From contig CALFBB010000041.1 of NCBI GenBank assembly GCA_937944885.1, forward strand, positions 1 to 42,532: DNA of 42,532 nt. The letters are read 5' to 3'. Of this stretch, positions 7,647 to 16,736 are shown one piece after another (within the stretch, counting starts at the first letter, position 1; each line of letters begins with the position of its first letter). This DNA is from an uncultured cyanobacterium (lineage in GTDB: Bacteria > Cyanobacteriota > Cyanobacteriia > Thermostichales > Thermostichaceae). The notes beneath the pieces were generated by a model. The model saw nothing but the letters and a program-made list of their open reading frames with translations, was not told where the DNA came from and ran no database searches. The position numbers were made by a program, and so were the translations under genes.

Positions 7647-8174
7647 CTAACCTTCCGGTGGGATCCCTTTACTGGCCTGCTCTGTGGATTTTCCTTCTAG
7701 CTGAGGTACTTCTGTTTGCTTTGCTTCTGAGTTCTCCCGCAACAAGCCAATCAACAGGCAAGCTACCCCAATGTTGATCGCCACATCCGCTACATTGAAA
7801 ACCGGAAAGCGAATCAAGACAAAGTTGAAAAAATCCACCACATAACCTGTTGTGAAGCGGTCGATGCCGTTCCCGACCGCCCCTGCCAACACCAAGCCAT
7901 AGCCCGCTTGTTCCCAGCGGCTCATGACCCGGCCGCAAATCGCCAGCACCATCAAGGCCAGCGAAACCCCCAAAGAGATCCATTTGAGGAACTCTCCCGA
8001 ATCTTCAAACAGGCTCCAGGCAGCACCGGTATTTTCCACGTAGGTGAGGTGAAAGACCCCCGGCCACAGGCGAATTTCCGGCCCCGGCAGCAATCGAGCC
8101 ACCGCCCAGCGTTTGGTTACCTGATCCAAGATCACCCCTAGGCTCCCGGCCAGCCAAAAGCCTTGATTTTTCAT
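7647..8174 (-). CDS. lspA: Lipoprotein signal peptidase (signal peptidase II)
   Basis: This 175-residue inner-membrane aspartic protease cleaves signal peptides of diacylglyceryl-modified prolipoproteins. Signature residues are present: DQVTK at 17-21, VENTGAAWSLF at 46-56, the catalytic Asp105 in GNGIDR and the second catalytic Asp130 in FNVADVAINIG. Four hydrophobic segments are visible, followed by a polar tail of about 30 residues that ends with KGIPPEG. ATG at 8174 is preceded by GAGG 10 bases upstream. It lies about 320 bp downstream of secA on the same strand, a pairing that suits protein export. A lipoprotein substrate is encoded in the same window (20090-21202). Confidence 0.95.
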   Translation of the reverse strand: MKNQGFWLAGSLGVILDQVTKRWAVARLLPGPEIRLWPGVFHLTYVENTGAAWSLFEDSGEFLKWISLGVSLALMVLAICGRVMSRWEQAGYGLVLAGAVGNGIDRFTTGYVVDFFNFVLIRFPVFNVADVAINIGVACLLIGLLRENSEAKQTEVPQLEGKSTEQASKGIPPEG

Positions 8175-8494
8175 GCTCTTTTTACCTCAATCCCGTTCAC
8201 CGACAAGAGCGCCCAAATCAGCACTTTTCCTATCCTGACATCCTCCCGCCTGCATCTGTTCAGGAAAACGGTCATAAGAACCTACGCCAGTTCCCGCCTC
8301 TAGGGCCAGAGCAAGGATCTGAGCCAGATTCAGGTGCAGCTCAAGGATAGTTAGGGAAGCCTCCAGCCAACGCAAGCGTAGCCCCGCCCGGCATAGGGAT
8401 CCGGTAATCCTGCAGGAGTGATGCTTGCCCCTTGAGGGTGAAGCAGCGGTAGCTCAGTTGCCTCTTGAGGCTACTCAGTGGCAACCAACCCCGG
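8175..8494. other. Spacer between secA and lspA
   Basis: About 320 bp with one GGGATCC-type palindrome near 8397. A 62-codon frame with a TTG start exists (8187-8375, minus) but shows no family signature or ribosome-binding site, so I do not call it. Nothing else is seen. Confidence 0.5.
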
Positions 8495-11368
8495 CTACTC
8501 TTCGCTAAAGTCAGCTTCCACAACACCGCCACCAGTCTTCTCTGCACCGGCAGCAGCCACCGCTTGCGCCGACACCGCTTGTACCGCCTGGGGTGGTTGC
8601 ACAATTTGCGGGGTAAAGACAAACAAGTTGTACACCGTGTTGCGGCGAATATTGTCCATCATCTCCAAGAACAGCTCGTAGCCCTCATTTTTGTACTCGA
8701 TTAAAGGATCCCGCTGGCCATAGCCGCGTAGCCCTACCGCTTCCCGCAGCGCTTCCATTTGCTGTAGGTGCTCCCGCCAAAGGGTATCCACCTGTTGCAA
8801 CAGGAAAAATCGCTCCGCCCGGCGCATCAAGCCCGGTTCAAAGGTATCCAGAAAAGCCTCCTTGGCTTCGTAGGCTAGCTCCGCCTGCTTGATCAGGTAC
8901 TCTAAGATCTGCTCGTAAGACAGATCCCGTAAATCTTGAGCCTTGAGGTTGTCCTTGAGCAGGGGCACAAACTCCTGCATCTTGGCGGTCAGCTTATCGA
9001 TTTCCCATTCTTCCGGGGGTAACTCAGGGTTGACATGGGCGCGTACAATCTCACCCACCGTTTTACGCACATAATCTAGAATCTTGGTTTTGATGTTTTC
9101 CCCCTCTAGCACCCGCCGCCGCTCGGAATAAATAGCCCGCCGCTGGTTGTTCATCACCTCGTCATACTCAAACACTTGCTTGCGCATGTCGAAGTAGTAA
9201 ACTTCCACTTTTTTCTGGGCATTTTCCAGGCTGCTCGTGAGCAAGGGGTGCTCAATTGGCATATCTTCTTCTACCCGGAACATGTCCATCATGCGGGCAA
9301 CCCGCTCACCACCAAAGATCTTAAGCAGGTTGTCTTCTAAGCTGAGGAAAAAGCGGGAAGAACCCGGATCCCCTTGCCGTCCGGCTCGGCCCCGCAGTTG
9401 GTTGTCAATGCGCCGAGATTCGTGCCGCTCTGTGCCGATCACGTGCAGACCACCCAACTTCACCACTTCTTCATGTTCGGCATTGGTCACCTTTTCGTAC
9501 TCAGCCTTGATGCTGTTGTAGACATCCCGCAATTGCAAGATCAGCGGATCCTGCACGGGTGCTTTTTCTGAGGCCACCGCAATCAGATCTTCGACGGCCA
9601 ACTCCGGCAAACGGTTTAAGCCGTACTTAGCCACCGCTGCCGCAACCGCCTCTTCCAAAGCTTGGCTGACCGGCTGAGAAAGCTCACAGGGATAAAGACT
9701 GGCAGAAACCACCGCCCAAGATTTTTTCGGCTTCGGGGCTGCTCCCCCAAACCCTTGGCCACCCCCTCGTCCGCCAACTTGTACGGATCCCATAGGGTTG
9801 TCGGTATCCAGTTGAACCAGCTTGGGCATTAGCCGTTCTCGCAGCTTGAGGCGAGCCATATACTCAGCATTCCCCCCCAAAATGATGTCGGTACCGCGAC
9901 CCGCCATGTTAGTGGCGATGGTAACTGCACCTTTGCGTCCAGCCTGGGCAATGATTTCCGCCTCCCGTTCCACGTTTTCCGGTTTGGCATTGAGAAGGTT
10001 ATGAGGGATCCCCCTCTCCTTGAGCATGGCCGAGAGTTGCTCCGATTTTTCTATGCTGGTGGTGCCGACCAAGACCGGTCGACCCCGCTCATGCATCTGG
10101 GCAATTTCTTCAGCCACCGCTCGCCACTTGCCACTTTCCGTCTTGTAGACCAAGTCGGGAGCGTCTTTGCGGCGAATCGGGCGGTTGGTGGGAATGACAG
10201 TCACTTCTAGGTTGTAAGTTTTGCCGAATTCGGCTTCCTCTGTGCGGGCAGTCCCCGTCATGCCGGAGAGCTTTGGATAGAGCAAAAAGAGATTTTGGTA
10301 AGTGATGGTAGCCAAAGTTTGGCTTTCGTTTTGAATCGGCACCCCTTCTTTGGCCTCAATCGCCTGGTGCAAGCCATCCGACCAGCGCCGACCGGGCAGC
10401 ACCCGCCCGGTGAACTCATCCACAATCACCACTTCTTGGTTGCGGATGATGTAGTGTACATCCTTGATGAAGAGTTCTTTGGCCTTCACGGCATTAAAGA
10501 TAAAGTGGGCCCAGGGATCCTTAGGATCAAACAGGTCGGAAACCCCCAACAGTTGCTCTGCTGCCTCAAAACCTTCGTCTGTGAGGATAACATTCCGGGC
10601 TTTTTCATCCACCTCGTAGTGTTCATCTTTAATCAATTCCCGGGCCACCTGTGCAGCTCGGGTGTATTTTTCTGAAGGGCGAGCCACTTGTCCAGAAATA
10701 ATCAAAGGGGTACGGGCTTCGTCAATAAGGATGGAGTCGACCTCATCAAGGATGCAGTAGTTAAAAGGCCGTTGCATCACTTCTTTGATGTCACTGGCCA
10801 TGTTGTCCCGCAGGTAATCAAAGCCCAGCTCACTGTTGGTGCAGTAGGTGATGTCACAGTTGTAGCTGCGCCGCTTTTCCTCCGGGGACATACCCTGCTG
10901 AATCAGGCCAACGGTCAGACCTAAAAAGCGGTGCACCTGTCCCATCCACTCCGAGTCCCGTCGGGCTAGGTAGTCGTTAACAGTAACAACGTGAACACCT
11001 TTGCCGGTAAGGCCATTTAGGTAGGCAGGCAGAGTAGCAACAAGGGTTTTCCCTTCTCCGGTTTTCATCTCGGCAATCTGGCCCTCGTGCAGCACCATCC
11101 CGCCAATCAACTGCACATCGTAGTGGCGCAGGTTCAAAACCCGTTTGGCAGCCTCCCGCACCACCGCAAAGGCTTCCGGTAACAATTCATCCAGGGATTC
11201 GCCGCGATCCAATCGCTGGCGAAACTCTGCGGTTTTGGCCTTGAGCTCAGCATCCGAAAGAGAGGCAATCTCAATCTCCAGCGAGTTGATTAACTTGACG
11301 GCAGGAAGGTACTGCCGCACTTTCCGGTCGTTGGGATCGCCAAGGAGCTTCTGTAGAGTTTGGAGCAT
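8495..11368 (-). CDS. secA: Preprotein translocase motor ATPase SecA
   Basis: SecA pushes unfolded preproteins through SecYEG in the plasma and thylakoid membranes. The 957-residue reading starts at ATG 11368 ([16 protein letters not shown]), matching the usual N-terminus. The open frame extends 32 codons further to 11464, which is longer than the family norm. Walker A is MKTGEGKT at residues 101-108, the Walker B acid box is [14 protein letters not shown] near 206-219, and the NBD2 signature is [16 protein letters not shown] Gly-rich insert ([13 protein letters not shown]) and an additional roughly 80-residue helical segment lie before [28 protein letters not shown], as in cyanobacterial and plastid SecA. 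The C-terminus ends in an Ala/Val/Gln-rich tail and lacks the zinc-binding SecB-contact motif, consistent with absence of SecB in cyanobacteria. Confidence 0.97.
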   Translation of the reverse strand: MLQTLQKLLGDPNDRKVRQYLPAVKLINSLEIEIASLSDAELKAKTAEFRQRLDRGESLDELLPEAFAVVREAAKRVLNLRHYDVQLIGGMVLHEGQIAEMKTGEGKTLVATLPAYLNGLTGKGVHVVTVNDYLARRDSEWMGQVHRFLGLTVGLIQQGMSPEEKRRSYNCDITYCTNSELGFDYLRDNMASDIKEVMQRPFNYCILDEVDSILIDEARTPLIISGQVARPSEKYTRAAQVARELIKDEHYEVDEKARNVILTDEGFEAAEQLLGVSDLFDPKDPWAHFIFNAVKAKELFIKDVHYIIRNQEVVIVDEFTGRVLPGRRWSDGLHQAIEAKEGVPIQNESQTLATITYQNLFLLYPKLSGMTGTARTEEAEFGKTYNLEVTVIPTNRPIRRKDAPDLVYKTESGKWRAVAEEIAQMHERGRPVLVGTTSIEKSEQLSAMLKERGIPHNLLNAKPENVEREAEIIAQAGRKGAVTIATNMAGRGTDIILGGNAEYMARLKLRERLMPKLVQLDTDNPMGSVQVGGRGGGQGFGGAAPKPKKSWAVVSASLYPCELSQPVSQALEEAVAAAVAKYGLNRLPELAVEDLIAVASEKAPVQDPLILQLRDVYNSIKAEYEKVTNAEHEEVVKLGGLHVIGTERHESRRIDNQLRGRAGRQGDPGSSRFFLSLEDNLLKIFGGERVARMMDMFRVEEDMPIEHPLLTSSLENAQKKVEVYYFDMRKQVFEYDEVMNNQRRAIYSERRRVLEGENIKTKILDYVRKTVGEIVRAHVNPELPPEEWEIDKLTAKMQEFVPLLKDNLKAQDLRDLSYEQILEYLIKQAELAYEAKEAFLDTFEPGLMRRAERFFLLQQVDTLWREHLQQMEALREAVGLRGYGQRDPLIEYKNEGYELFLEMMDNIRRNTVYNLFVFTPQIVQPPQAVQAVSAQAVAAAGAEKTGGGVVEADFSEE

Positions 11369-11464
11369 GGGGCAAGCCTGGGCCAAATAGCCATTAATAT
11401 CACTGATCTGGGGCAATTTTATCATCTTGGCTTGGTCAGCTGGAGGGTGACATCCTGCCAACAT

Positions 11465-12191
11465 CGGTACAGATCTCTCGAGGTTGCTTCTGGGAGCTTC
11501 CTGCCTCGTCCGGCTAGTTCATTGGCTGCAGGGCCTGCTGCAAATTGGTTATTGACGCTCATCCCGTTCGCGTGAGCGGGCCGGAAGCCTTAGGGGTAGG
11601 TAACACGTTCAACTGCTAAGGGTGGCTAGTCGACCGGCTCATTCATCCTGCTGTTGGGGTTGTTTCCCGCCTCCAGCAACAGCAGCGGTACAAGCTGTAA
11701 GCAAAGAACCTGTAGAGATCCTGGAGATCCTCTACTAGGGATGTTCACAGATAAGTTCCTACTGCCTGTATGGGAATAATCATTACAGGGGGAGAGTGGA
11801 AGCCCAAGCTTAGGTATTCTCGATTACTTTAAATTGGTGGCAAAGGTTCCATTGCTTACGAGTGTCAGGATCAGCGATGTTAGGAGCAAACTCGGCAGTA
11901 GCAAATCAGCTGCTGCAAGTATTGAAAAACACAGCTCCCTGTGGATGGCAACTAAAGGACAGGCCGGTAGTTGTGTCTGGTCTGTCTAGTTATCTCTAGG
12001 AGAGCAACCTTAGCTCAAACCATCATTCCGGCTAGAACCCGAGGCTACAGAGAACCAGATGATTGGCTAGGGCTAGACACCAGAATCTCTTGTCAAGAAA
12101 TCCACAACTCTCTTTTAGCATTGGCATCTGAAGAGAGTTGCCCTATATTAAATCAGCTAGCATGTTTGATGATTACCAGAATTAAGTTATC
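11465..12191. other. Long divergent spacer between secA and ftsZ
   Basis: More than 700 bp with no supported gene. It contains no GGATCC palindrome, in contrast to neighbouring genes, and is AT-richer towards ftsZ. A 74-codon frame at 11971-12195 has no recognisable features. The spacer must carry the promoters of both secA and ftsZ, but no site could be assigned with confidence. Confidence 0.6.
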
Positions 12192-12203
12192 TTGAGAACT
12201 AAC

Positions 12204-13487
12204 ATGCCATCCAACTGGTCAGACATCCATCCTCCCAATCCAGGGCAAGGGTTGGATCAAGCCCGAGTGACACCTTCTCGCTGGAATGAGCACTACATGG
12301 GCGAGGTTCTTCACACCCAGTACGAGAAGAATGGGGCACAGACCGATGCGGCGGGTCATCCAGAGGGGATCATGCCGAGCAATGTTGCAAAAATTAAGGT
12401 TGTCGGTGTGGGTGGAGGTGGCGGCAATGCGGTCAGTCGGATGGCAGCGAGCAACCTTACCGGGGTGGAATTTTGGAGTGTCAATACCGACTCTCAGGCG
12501 CTAGCCCAGTCTTCCATTGTGAATCGGCTGCAAATTGGGCAGAAGTTAACGCGGGGCCTAGGGGCTGGGGGCAATCCTGCTGTCGGTCGAAGAGCCGCGG
12601 AAGAATCCAGTGAGGAATTGGCGGCAGCCCTTGAGGGGGCTGACTTGGTGTTTATTGCTGCCGGTATGGGAGGAGGCACGGGCACGGGCGGGGCACCGAT
12701 TGTGGCTCAAATTGCCAAAGAAAGCGGTGCCTTGACGGTGGGGGTAGTGACGCGGCCTTTTTCTTTTGAGGGCAAGCGCCGCACCCGCCAGGCAGAAGAA
12801 GGGATCCAGGCGCTGCAGGAGGCCGTCGATACTCTAATTGTGATCCCTAATGACAAGTTGCTCTCGGTGATCTCGGAGCAAACCCCGGTACAGGAAGCCT
12901 TTCGAGTTGCGGATGATGTTTTGCGTCAGGGGGTGCAGGGCATCTCGGATATTATCCTGATCCCCGGCATGATCAATGTTGATTTTGCCGATGTGCGCAG
13001 CGTGATGGCTGATGCTGGCTCTGCTCTGATGGGTATTGGGATGGGCTCTGGCAAATCGCGCGCCCGGGAAGCTGCTCTCACTGCTGTCTCTTCCCCACTT
13101 CTAGAAAGTTCCATTGAGGGAGCCAAGGGTGTTCTCTTCAACATCACCGGTGGGCTAGATCTCTCTTTGCATGAAGTTCATGCCGCTGCTGAGATCATTG
13201 CTGAGGCTGTGGACCCGGAAGCCAACATTATCTTTGGTACCGTCCAAGATGAGCGGATGCAAGGTGAAGTGCGGGTTACGGTTATTGCCACAGGCTTTCA
13301 ATCCGGGCAACGTGCTGCTGCTCCCCCTTCCGTAGCCAAAGGTTCATCCAGTAGCAAGTCTGCCGGTCACAAACCGACCACTTCCAGTGCTGAACCGGCG
13401 CCTAGGCAAGCCTCTGAGCCCCAACTACCGCCTTCCGGGGGCTTGGATATTCCTGATTTTCTGCGCCGCCGTCGCCCAACCTTCTAG
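12204..13487 (+). CDS. ftsZ: Cell division GTPase FtsZ
   Basis: FtsZ is the tubulin homologue that polymerises into the division ring. The 427-residue reading from ATG 12204 has an N-terminal extension of about 60 residues before the core begins at [20 protein letters not shown]; such extensions are common in cyanobacteria. The GTP-binding signature GGGTGTG is at residues 156-162, and the T7-loop region is [12 protein letters not shown] Ser/Pro/Ala-rich linker follows. The C-terminal peptide [10 protein letters not shown] is the FtsA/SepF-type contact tail. A second ATG at 12372, also followed by Pro-Ser-Asn and preceded by GAGGGG, would give an extension-free FtsZ of 371 residues. ddl lies 115 bp downstream. 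Confidence 0.96.
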   Translation: MPSNWSDIHPPNPGQGLDQARVTPSRWNEHYMGEVLHTQYEKNGAQTDAAGHPEGIMPSNVAKIKVVGVGGGGGNAVSRMAASNLTGVEFWSVNTDSQALAQSSIVNRLQIGQKLTRGLGAGGNPAVGRRAAEESSEELAAALEGADLVFIAAGMGGGTGTGGAPIVAQIAKESGALTVGVVTRPFSFEGKRRTRQAEEGIQALQEAVDTLIVIPNDKLLSVISEQTPVQEAFRVADDVLRQGVQGISDIILIPGMINVDFADVRSVMADAGSALMGIGMGSGKSRAREAALTAVSSPLLESSIEGAKGVLFNITGGLDLSLHEVHAAAEIIAEAVDPEANIIFGTVQDERMQGEVRVTVIATGFQSGQRAAAPPSVAKGSSSSKSAGHKPTTSSAEPAPRQASEPQLPPSGGLDIPDFLRRRRPTF

Positions 13488-13516
13488 GGTGAACTTCTAG
13501 GGTGAACTAGGGTGAA
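13482..13516. repeat. 13-bp tandem duplication across the ftsZ stop codon
   Basis: The unit ttctagggtgaac is present at 13482-13494 and 13495-13507, and a shortened copy (tagggtgaa) follows at 13508-13516. The first copy contains the ftsZ TAG (13485-13487). Confidence 0.95.
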
Positions 13517-13534
13517 ATGGAGGTGGGAGCAGAC

Positions 13535-13558
13535 TTTCATCTATTCTTTCATCTATTC
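13535..13558. repeat. 12-bp tandem duplication in the ftsZ-ddl spacer
   Basis: The unit tttcatctattc is present exactly twice (13535-13546 and 13547-13558), only 19 bp after the previous tandem repeat. Confidence 0.95.
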
Positions 13559-13602
13559 TACTACTTGTTTTACAGATGGTGGGGTGAGGGAAAACCAGAA
13601 CA

Positions 13603-14574
13603 ATGCGTATCGTCGTCTTGGCAGGGGGTCGCTCGGCGGAGCGTCAAGTTTCCTTGGTTACCGGCAAAGCCTGCAAGCGTGCCCTTGAGGATCTGGGACA
13701 TGAGGTGAAGCTCATCGACCCGGATGTGGACTTGCCTGTGCGCCTATGGCAGGAGTGGGAAGCTGGTTGTGATTTTGTCTGGATTGCCTTGCATGGCCCC
13801 GGTGGTGAGGATGGCGTAGTGCAGGGGATGTTGGATTGGCTAGGCCTGCCTTACCAAGGCTCAGGGCAACTGGCCAGTGCCTTGGCTATGGATAAGCTGG
13901 TTGCTAAGCAGATCTTCCGCGCCCAAGGGATCCCAACTGCGGATTGGATCGCCTGGGATAGGCAGAACCCTCTCTCCTGGGACGAGTGTGTGGCGGTGCT
14001 GGGATCCCCACTGGTGATTAAACCCAGCAACGAGGGGTCTACCGTCGGCATTAGCATTGTTGAGGATGAAGGCTCTTTCGCCCAAGGGTTGCAACTGGCC
14101 CGGTCCGTCTCGCCGCGGATTTTCTTGGAGCGGTATATCCCCGGCAAGGAAATTACCCTCTCGATTCTGTCGGGGCAAGTTCTTCCTGCTATTGAGATCA
14201 TTCCGGCTCAGGGCAGCTTCTATGACTATGAAGCCAAGTACACCCCTGGCGGATCCCGGCATGTTATCCCCTGTTCGCTGAGTGCGGCAGGACTGGCCCG
14301 CTGTGAGGCGGTAGGGTTACGTGCCTATCAAGCTCTGGGGTGTGAGGGCCTAGCGCGGGTGGATCTGCGGGTGGATAGCTCGGAGAACCCTTGGGTATTG
14401 GAGGTGAACACCCTCCCCGGCATGACCCCTACTTCTCTGTGCCCGGATGCAGCAGCAGCCCTGGGGTGGACCTTTACAGAGTTGGTGCAGCGGATGTTGC
14501 AGGAGGCACTGCAAAAAGCTTCTCGACCTTTACCGCAGCAAACCCTACAGGAAAGCCAGAATCAAAAAAGCTAG
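13603..14574 (+). CDS. ddl: D-alanine--D-alanine ligase
   Basis: This cytoplasmic ATP-grasp enzyme makes the D-Ala-D-Ala dipeptide of peptidoglycan. The 323-residue protein shows the N-terminal LAGGRSAERQVSLVTG, ALHGPGGEDGVVQGMLDWLGLPYQGSG, the ATP-grasp loop VIKPSNEGSTVGIS, the metal-binding region ARVDLRVD and the C-terminal VLEVNTLPGMTPTSLCPDAA. ATG 13603 is followed by MRIVVLAGG, the normal start, and GTGAGGG lies upstream. It follows ftsZ on the same strand with a 115-bp, repeat-filled spacer, so cell-wall and division functions are neighbours, as in division/cell-wall clusters of other bacteria. Its last 30 bases overlap the convergent hypothetical gene at 14545. Confidence 0.96.
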   Translation: MRIVVLAGGRSAERQVSLVTGKACKRALEDLGHEVKLIDPDVDLPVRLWQEWEAGCDFVWIALHGPGGEDGVVQGMLDWLGLPYQGSGQLASALAMDKLVAKQIFRAQGIPTADWIAWDRQNPLSWDECVAVLGSPLVIKPSNEGSTVGISIVEDEGSFAQGLQLARSVSPRIFLERYIPGKEITLSILSGQVLPAIEIIPAQGSFYDYEAKYTPGGSRHVIPCSLSAAGLARCEAVGLRAYQALGCEGLARVDLRVDSSENPWVLEVNTLPGMTPTSLCPDAAAALGWTFTELVQRMLQEALQKASRPLPQQTLQESQNQKS

Positions 14575-15027
14575 CCCAATTCCTACTACCAATAAAGCTC
14601 CTCCCAGCCACAGCAAGGAAAAATGGGACCTGCTATTGCTTTGATCTGTTGACTTTGGTTCAGAATTGGGGTGCGGATTCACCGGGTCAGGGGCAACAAC
14701 AGTCAGATCCTGCAAGAGCAGATCACTTTTCTCAACCAGAGTGGTGTCTGCCATCGCCAGTTTTGGGTTGAGCAGGGATCCCGTCTGTTCCCACTCGTAT
14801 TCGGCATGGCCCAACTGCCGCCCGTACACCGTCACCTGTTCTAGACCCGGGAGAGCTAGGGCCTTGAGCTCCGCTTGAATCTGGTTGGTCAGGTGAGGAT
14901 AATCCAGCTCTACCTGGGCAGCACGTCCCAGCAAAACATGCAAATGGCCCTGGCGCCGTTTGATGGCAATCTTAGCAGGGGTAGCCAGCCGGGACTGCAG
15001 TACCGCTGCGATTTCAGCTTCGGTCAT
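14545..15027 (-). CDS. Tail-anchored cyanobacterial protein of unknown function
   Basis: The 160-residue protein has an N-terminal alpha/beta domain of about 85 residues (TEAEIAAVLQSRLATPAKIA, HLHVLLGRAAQVE, LEQVTVYGRQLGHAEYEWEQ). This resembles a small repeat domain I recall in several cyanobacterial proteins, where 'V(K)VYGRQ...W' closes each unit. A disordered linker rich in Pro, Ser and Asn follows, and then one strongly hydrophobic C-terminal helix (LLWLGGALLVVGIGLAFLILAF). The topology predicts a cytoplasmic domain anchored by its tail. It is convergent with ddl and overlaps its end by 30 bp, and is divergent from chlM. No function can be assigned. Confidence 0.7.
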   Translation of the reverse strand: MTEAEIAAVLQSRLATPAKIAIKRRQGHLHVLLGRAAQVELDYPHLTNQIQAELKALALPGLEQVTVYGRQLGHAEYEWEQTGSLLNPKLAMADTTLVEKSDLLLQDLTVVAPDPVNPHPNSEPKSTDQSNSRSHFSLLWLGGALLVVGIGLAFLILAFL

Positions 15028-15119
15028 GGAGGCGGTATCCGAACATGGGCGAGCTGATTCTAGTACAATTCTAAGGCCGCTACAGCCGATGGCTGGAGGG
15101 ATTCCGGGCTAAAATACGG

Positions 15120-15133
15120 TTCGCGTTAGCGAA
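15120..15133 (+). promoter_or_regulatory. Inverted repeat in the chlM upstream region
   Basis: TTCGC-GTTA-GCGAA is a perfect 5-bp inverted repeat about 90 bp before chlM, just downstream of a TAAAAT that could be a -10 box. It could be an operator or a leader hairpin; function is unproven. Confidence 0.35.
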
Positions 15134-15185
15134 AAGACCTTGGCTTTTGACACCCAGGGGTTTCTTACCTTTTTCCTAACCGGAT

Positions 15186-15205
15186 CCCTAGCGTACCCTA
15201 GCGTA
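15186..15205. repeat. 10-bp tandem duplication upstream of chlM
   Basis: The unit ccctagcgta occurs twice (15186-15195, 15196-15205). The first copy uses the CCC of a GGATCCC palindrome, and the repeat ends 14 bp before the chlM ATG. Confidence 0.9.
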
Positions 15206-15219
15206 TATGTAGCAGTTCC

Positions 15220-15885
15220 ATGCAAGAGAAAAGTCTTGTCCGCAACTATTTCAACTCCATTGGCTTCGACCGCTGGCGACGCATCTATGGGGAAGAGGAA
15301 GTCAATTTTGTCCAAAAAGATATTCGCTCCGGCCATGCTCGGACAATAGATACGGTGTTGCAGTGGTTGGGGGATCCCTCCGGTTTGCGCATCTGTGACG
15401 CCGGCTGTGGGGTGGGTAGCCTCAGCTTGCCCTTGGCCGCCAGAGGGGCCCAGGTGTTTGCCAGCGACATTTCCGAGCAAATGGTGAAGGAAGCCCGTCG
15501 TCGCCAGCAAATCCAGTTGGGATCCAGTGAGAACCCACAATTTTGTGTTTCAGACCTGGAGGAGCTGAGCGGAGAATACGATGTTGTTATCTGCCTGGAT
15601 GTGATGATCCACTACCCTGAAGAGGATGCTCTGCGCATGCTGGAGCATCTCACCCGCCTGGCCCGTTCTCGTCTGATTTTTAGTTTTGCCCCCAAAACCC
15701 CTCTGCTCACCCTGCTCAAAAAAGTCGGGGAATTCTTTCCCGGCCCCAGCAAAACGACCCGTGCCTACCAGCACAGGGAGACCATTTTGGTAAGCAAATT
15801 AACCGAATTGGGCTGGAAGTTACAGCAACGACAAACCATTCGTAGCCGCTTTTACTTTGCTTGGATTTTGGATCTAACCCGCTGA
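15220..15885 (+). CDS. chlM: Magnesium-protoporphyrin IX O-methyltransferase
   Basis: ChlM transfers methyl from SAM to the 13-propionate of Mg-protoporphyrin IX, a committed step of chlorophyll synthesis. The 221-residue protein begins with the diagnostic VRNYFNSIGFDRWRRIYG, then the SAM motif ICDAGCGVGSLSLPLA near residue 58, SDISEQMVKEARRR near 86, CLDVMIHYP near 125, and the typical C-terminal half with FAPKTP, KKVGEFFPGPSK and AYQHRE. Length is close to the family norm. ATG 15220 is used; no strong ribosome-binding site is visible. It is transcribed away from the tail-anchored protein gene and is followed by a long gene-poor stretch. It is a strong marker for an oxygenic phototroph. Confidence 0.96.
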   Translation: MQEKSLVRNYFNSIGFDRWRRIYGEEEVNFVQKDIRSGHARTIDTVLQWLGDPSGLRICDAGCGVGSLSLPLAARGAQVFASDISEQMVKEARRRQQIQLGSSENPQFCVSDLEELSGEYDVVICLDVMIHYPEEDALRMLEHLTRLARSRLIFSFAPKTPLLTLLKKVGEFFPGPSKTTRAYQHRETILVSKLTELGWKLQQRQTIRSRFYFAWILDLTR

Positions 15886-16521
15886 ACCCTGAGCTGAAGT
15901 TCAACCCAACTTTTGGGGATAGGACCACTACCAAACTTGACCACAGCTGCTATGAGTCAAGCAACGGGTGGTGAGAGATGATGATAAGGACTCTAGCGGT
16001 TGAGGCAGGATACTCACTCATTGACTGCCGGTACTTTGATGCAGCAAGTGTAAGCCGGTTTACCCTACCATGACCGCCAAGCAGAAGCCTCCTATGCCGG
16101 CGTCGGCCATCTCCTGCCTCTGCTGAGGGAGCGGGAGCTGCTGTTTGAGCCCCTCTACCGCACCAGCATCAACTACTTCTTCAGCAACCTGCAAGCTCTG
16201 GCCAAATGACCCTCACCCTAAATCCCTCGAGCAAAGGGGAGAGGCTTGAGGAGGTGATGCTTAAAAAGGGCTCTAAAACTCGTGATGACTATTTTTCAGG
16301 CTCATTTTAAGATTCTTTCTTCTGTAGAAACCCACAGCCCTATTCGGAGAATTATCCAAAGCTCCGTAAAAATACCATAGCATTTCCTCTGAAAAAAAGG
16401 TAGCTCTCTCCATAGAGTTTCACTTAAAAATACGTGATCCTCCGATGGTAGATACAACTTGTTTCTAGCATTCTAGAATCATGACCTTGACAAACTCTTT
16501 TTGTATTCTTGCGGGGTTGAA
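15886..16521. other. Gene-poor spacer downstream of chlM
   Basis: About 635 bp with no intact gene and no GGATCC palindrome. It holds one frame without a start codon that looks like a gene remnant (16054-16209, listed separately) and AT-rich sequence before the small gene at 16522. Confidence 0.6.
16054..16209 (+). pseudogene. C-terminal remnant of a protein gene
   Basis: After a TAA at 16051-16053 this frame reads 51 codons to TGA (16207-16209) without an ATG, GTG or TTG start. The translation (LPYHDRQAEASYAGVGHLLP, then LFEPLYRTSINYFF) looks like real protein, with a plausible codon pattern and a natural-looking C-terminus. It recalls, from memory only, the end of CO2-hydration proteins of NDH-1 complexes (ChpX/ChpY, also called CupA/CupB). 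No upstream part of such a gene is present, so it would be a decayed or rearranged copy. Confidence 0.35.
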
Positions 16522-16722
16522 ATGTCCATTTATGAGATCACCCGAGAGGTTATGCAATCTTGCGTCTTAACGCCGGAGCAGGAGTTGGCCATCAATCAAA
16601 TCCTCTCAGAACAAGCGTATACTCTTTCTGATCTAGAGGCTCTAGACCAATTGATAGAGGCGATTGTTCGTCAGGAGGTCCGCACCTCGCCTGACTGTTA
16701 TGAGAATCATGTCGCTGCCTAA
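16522..16722 (+). CDS. Small conserved-looking acidic helical protein
   Basis: This 66-residue protein starts MSIYEITREVMQSCVLTPEQ and continues with two predicted helices (ELAINQILSEQAYTLSDLEA, then ALDQLIEAIVRQEV). The ATG at 16522 is preceded by GCGGGG about 6 bases upstream. The pattern 'IYE(I/V)TREVMQ.CVLTPEQE..IN..L' and 'L.ALD.L..AI..G.V' is one I associate with small cyanobacterial hypothetical proteins of 55-70 residues. It stands alone in the palindrome-free block. Its composition and predicted helices favour a real gene; function unknown. Confidence 0.65.
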   Translation: MSIYEITREVMQSCVLTPEQELAINQILSEQAYTLSDLEALDQLIEAIVRQEVRTSPDCYENHVAA

Positions 16723-16736
16723 AAGCATCTAGGGAC

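Noticed and set aside
7490-7777. 95-codon plus-strand ORF overlapping lspA
   Set aside because: It runs over the lspA 3' end, has low-complexity sequence and no family signature; lspA is certain.
8187-8375. 62-codon minus-strand ORF with TTG start between secA and lspA
   Set aside because: No ribosome-binding site, no family signature, and it is not needed to explain the spacer.
11971-12195. 74-codon ORF upstream of ftsZ
   Set aside because: No recognisable features and no ribosome-binding site; likely chance.
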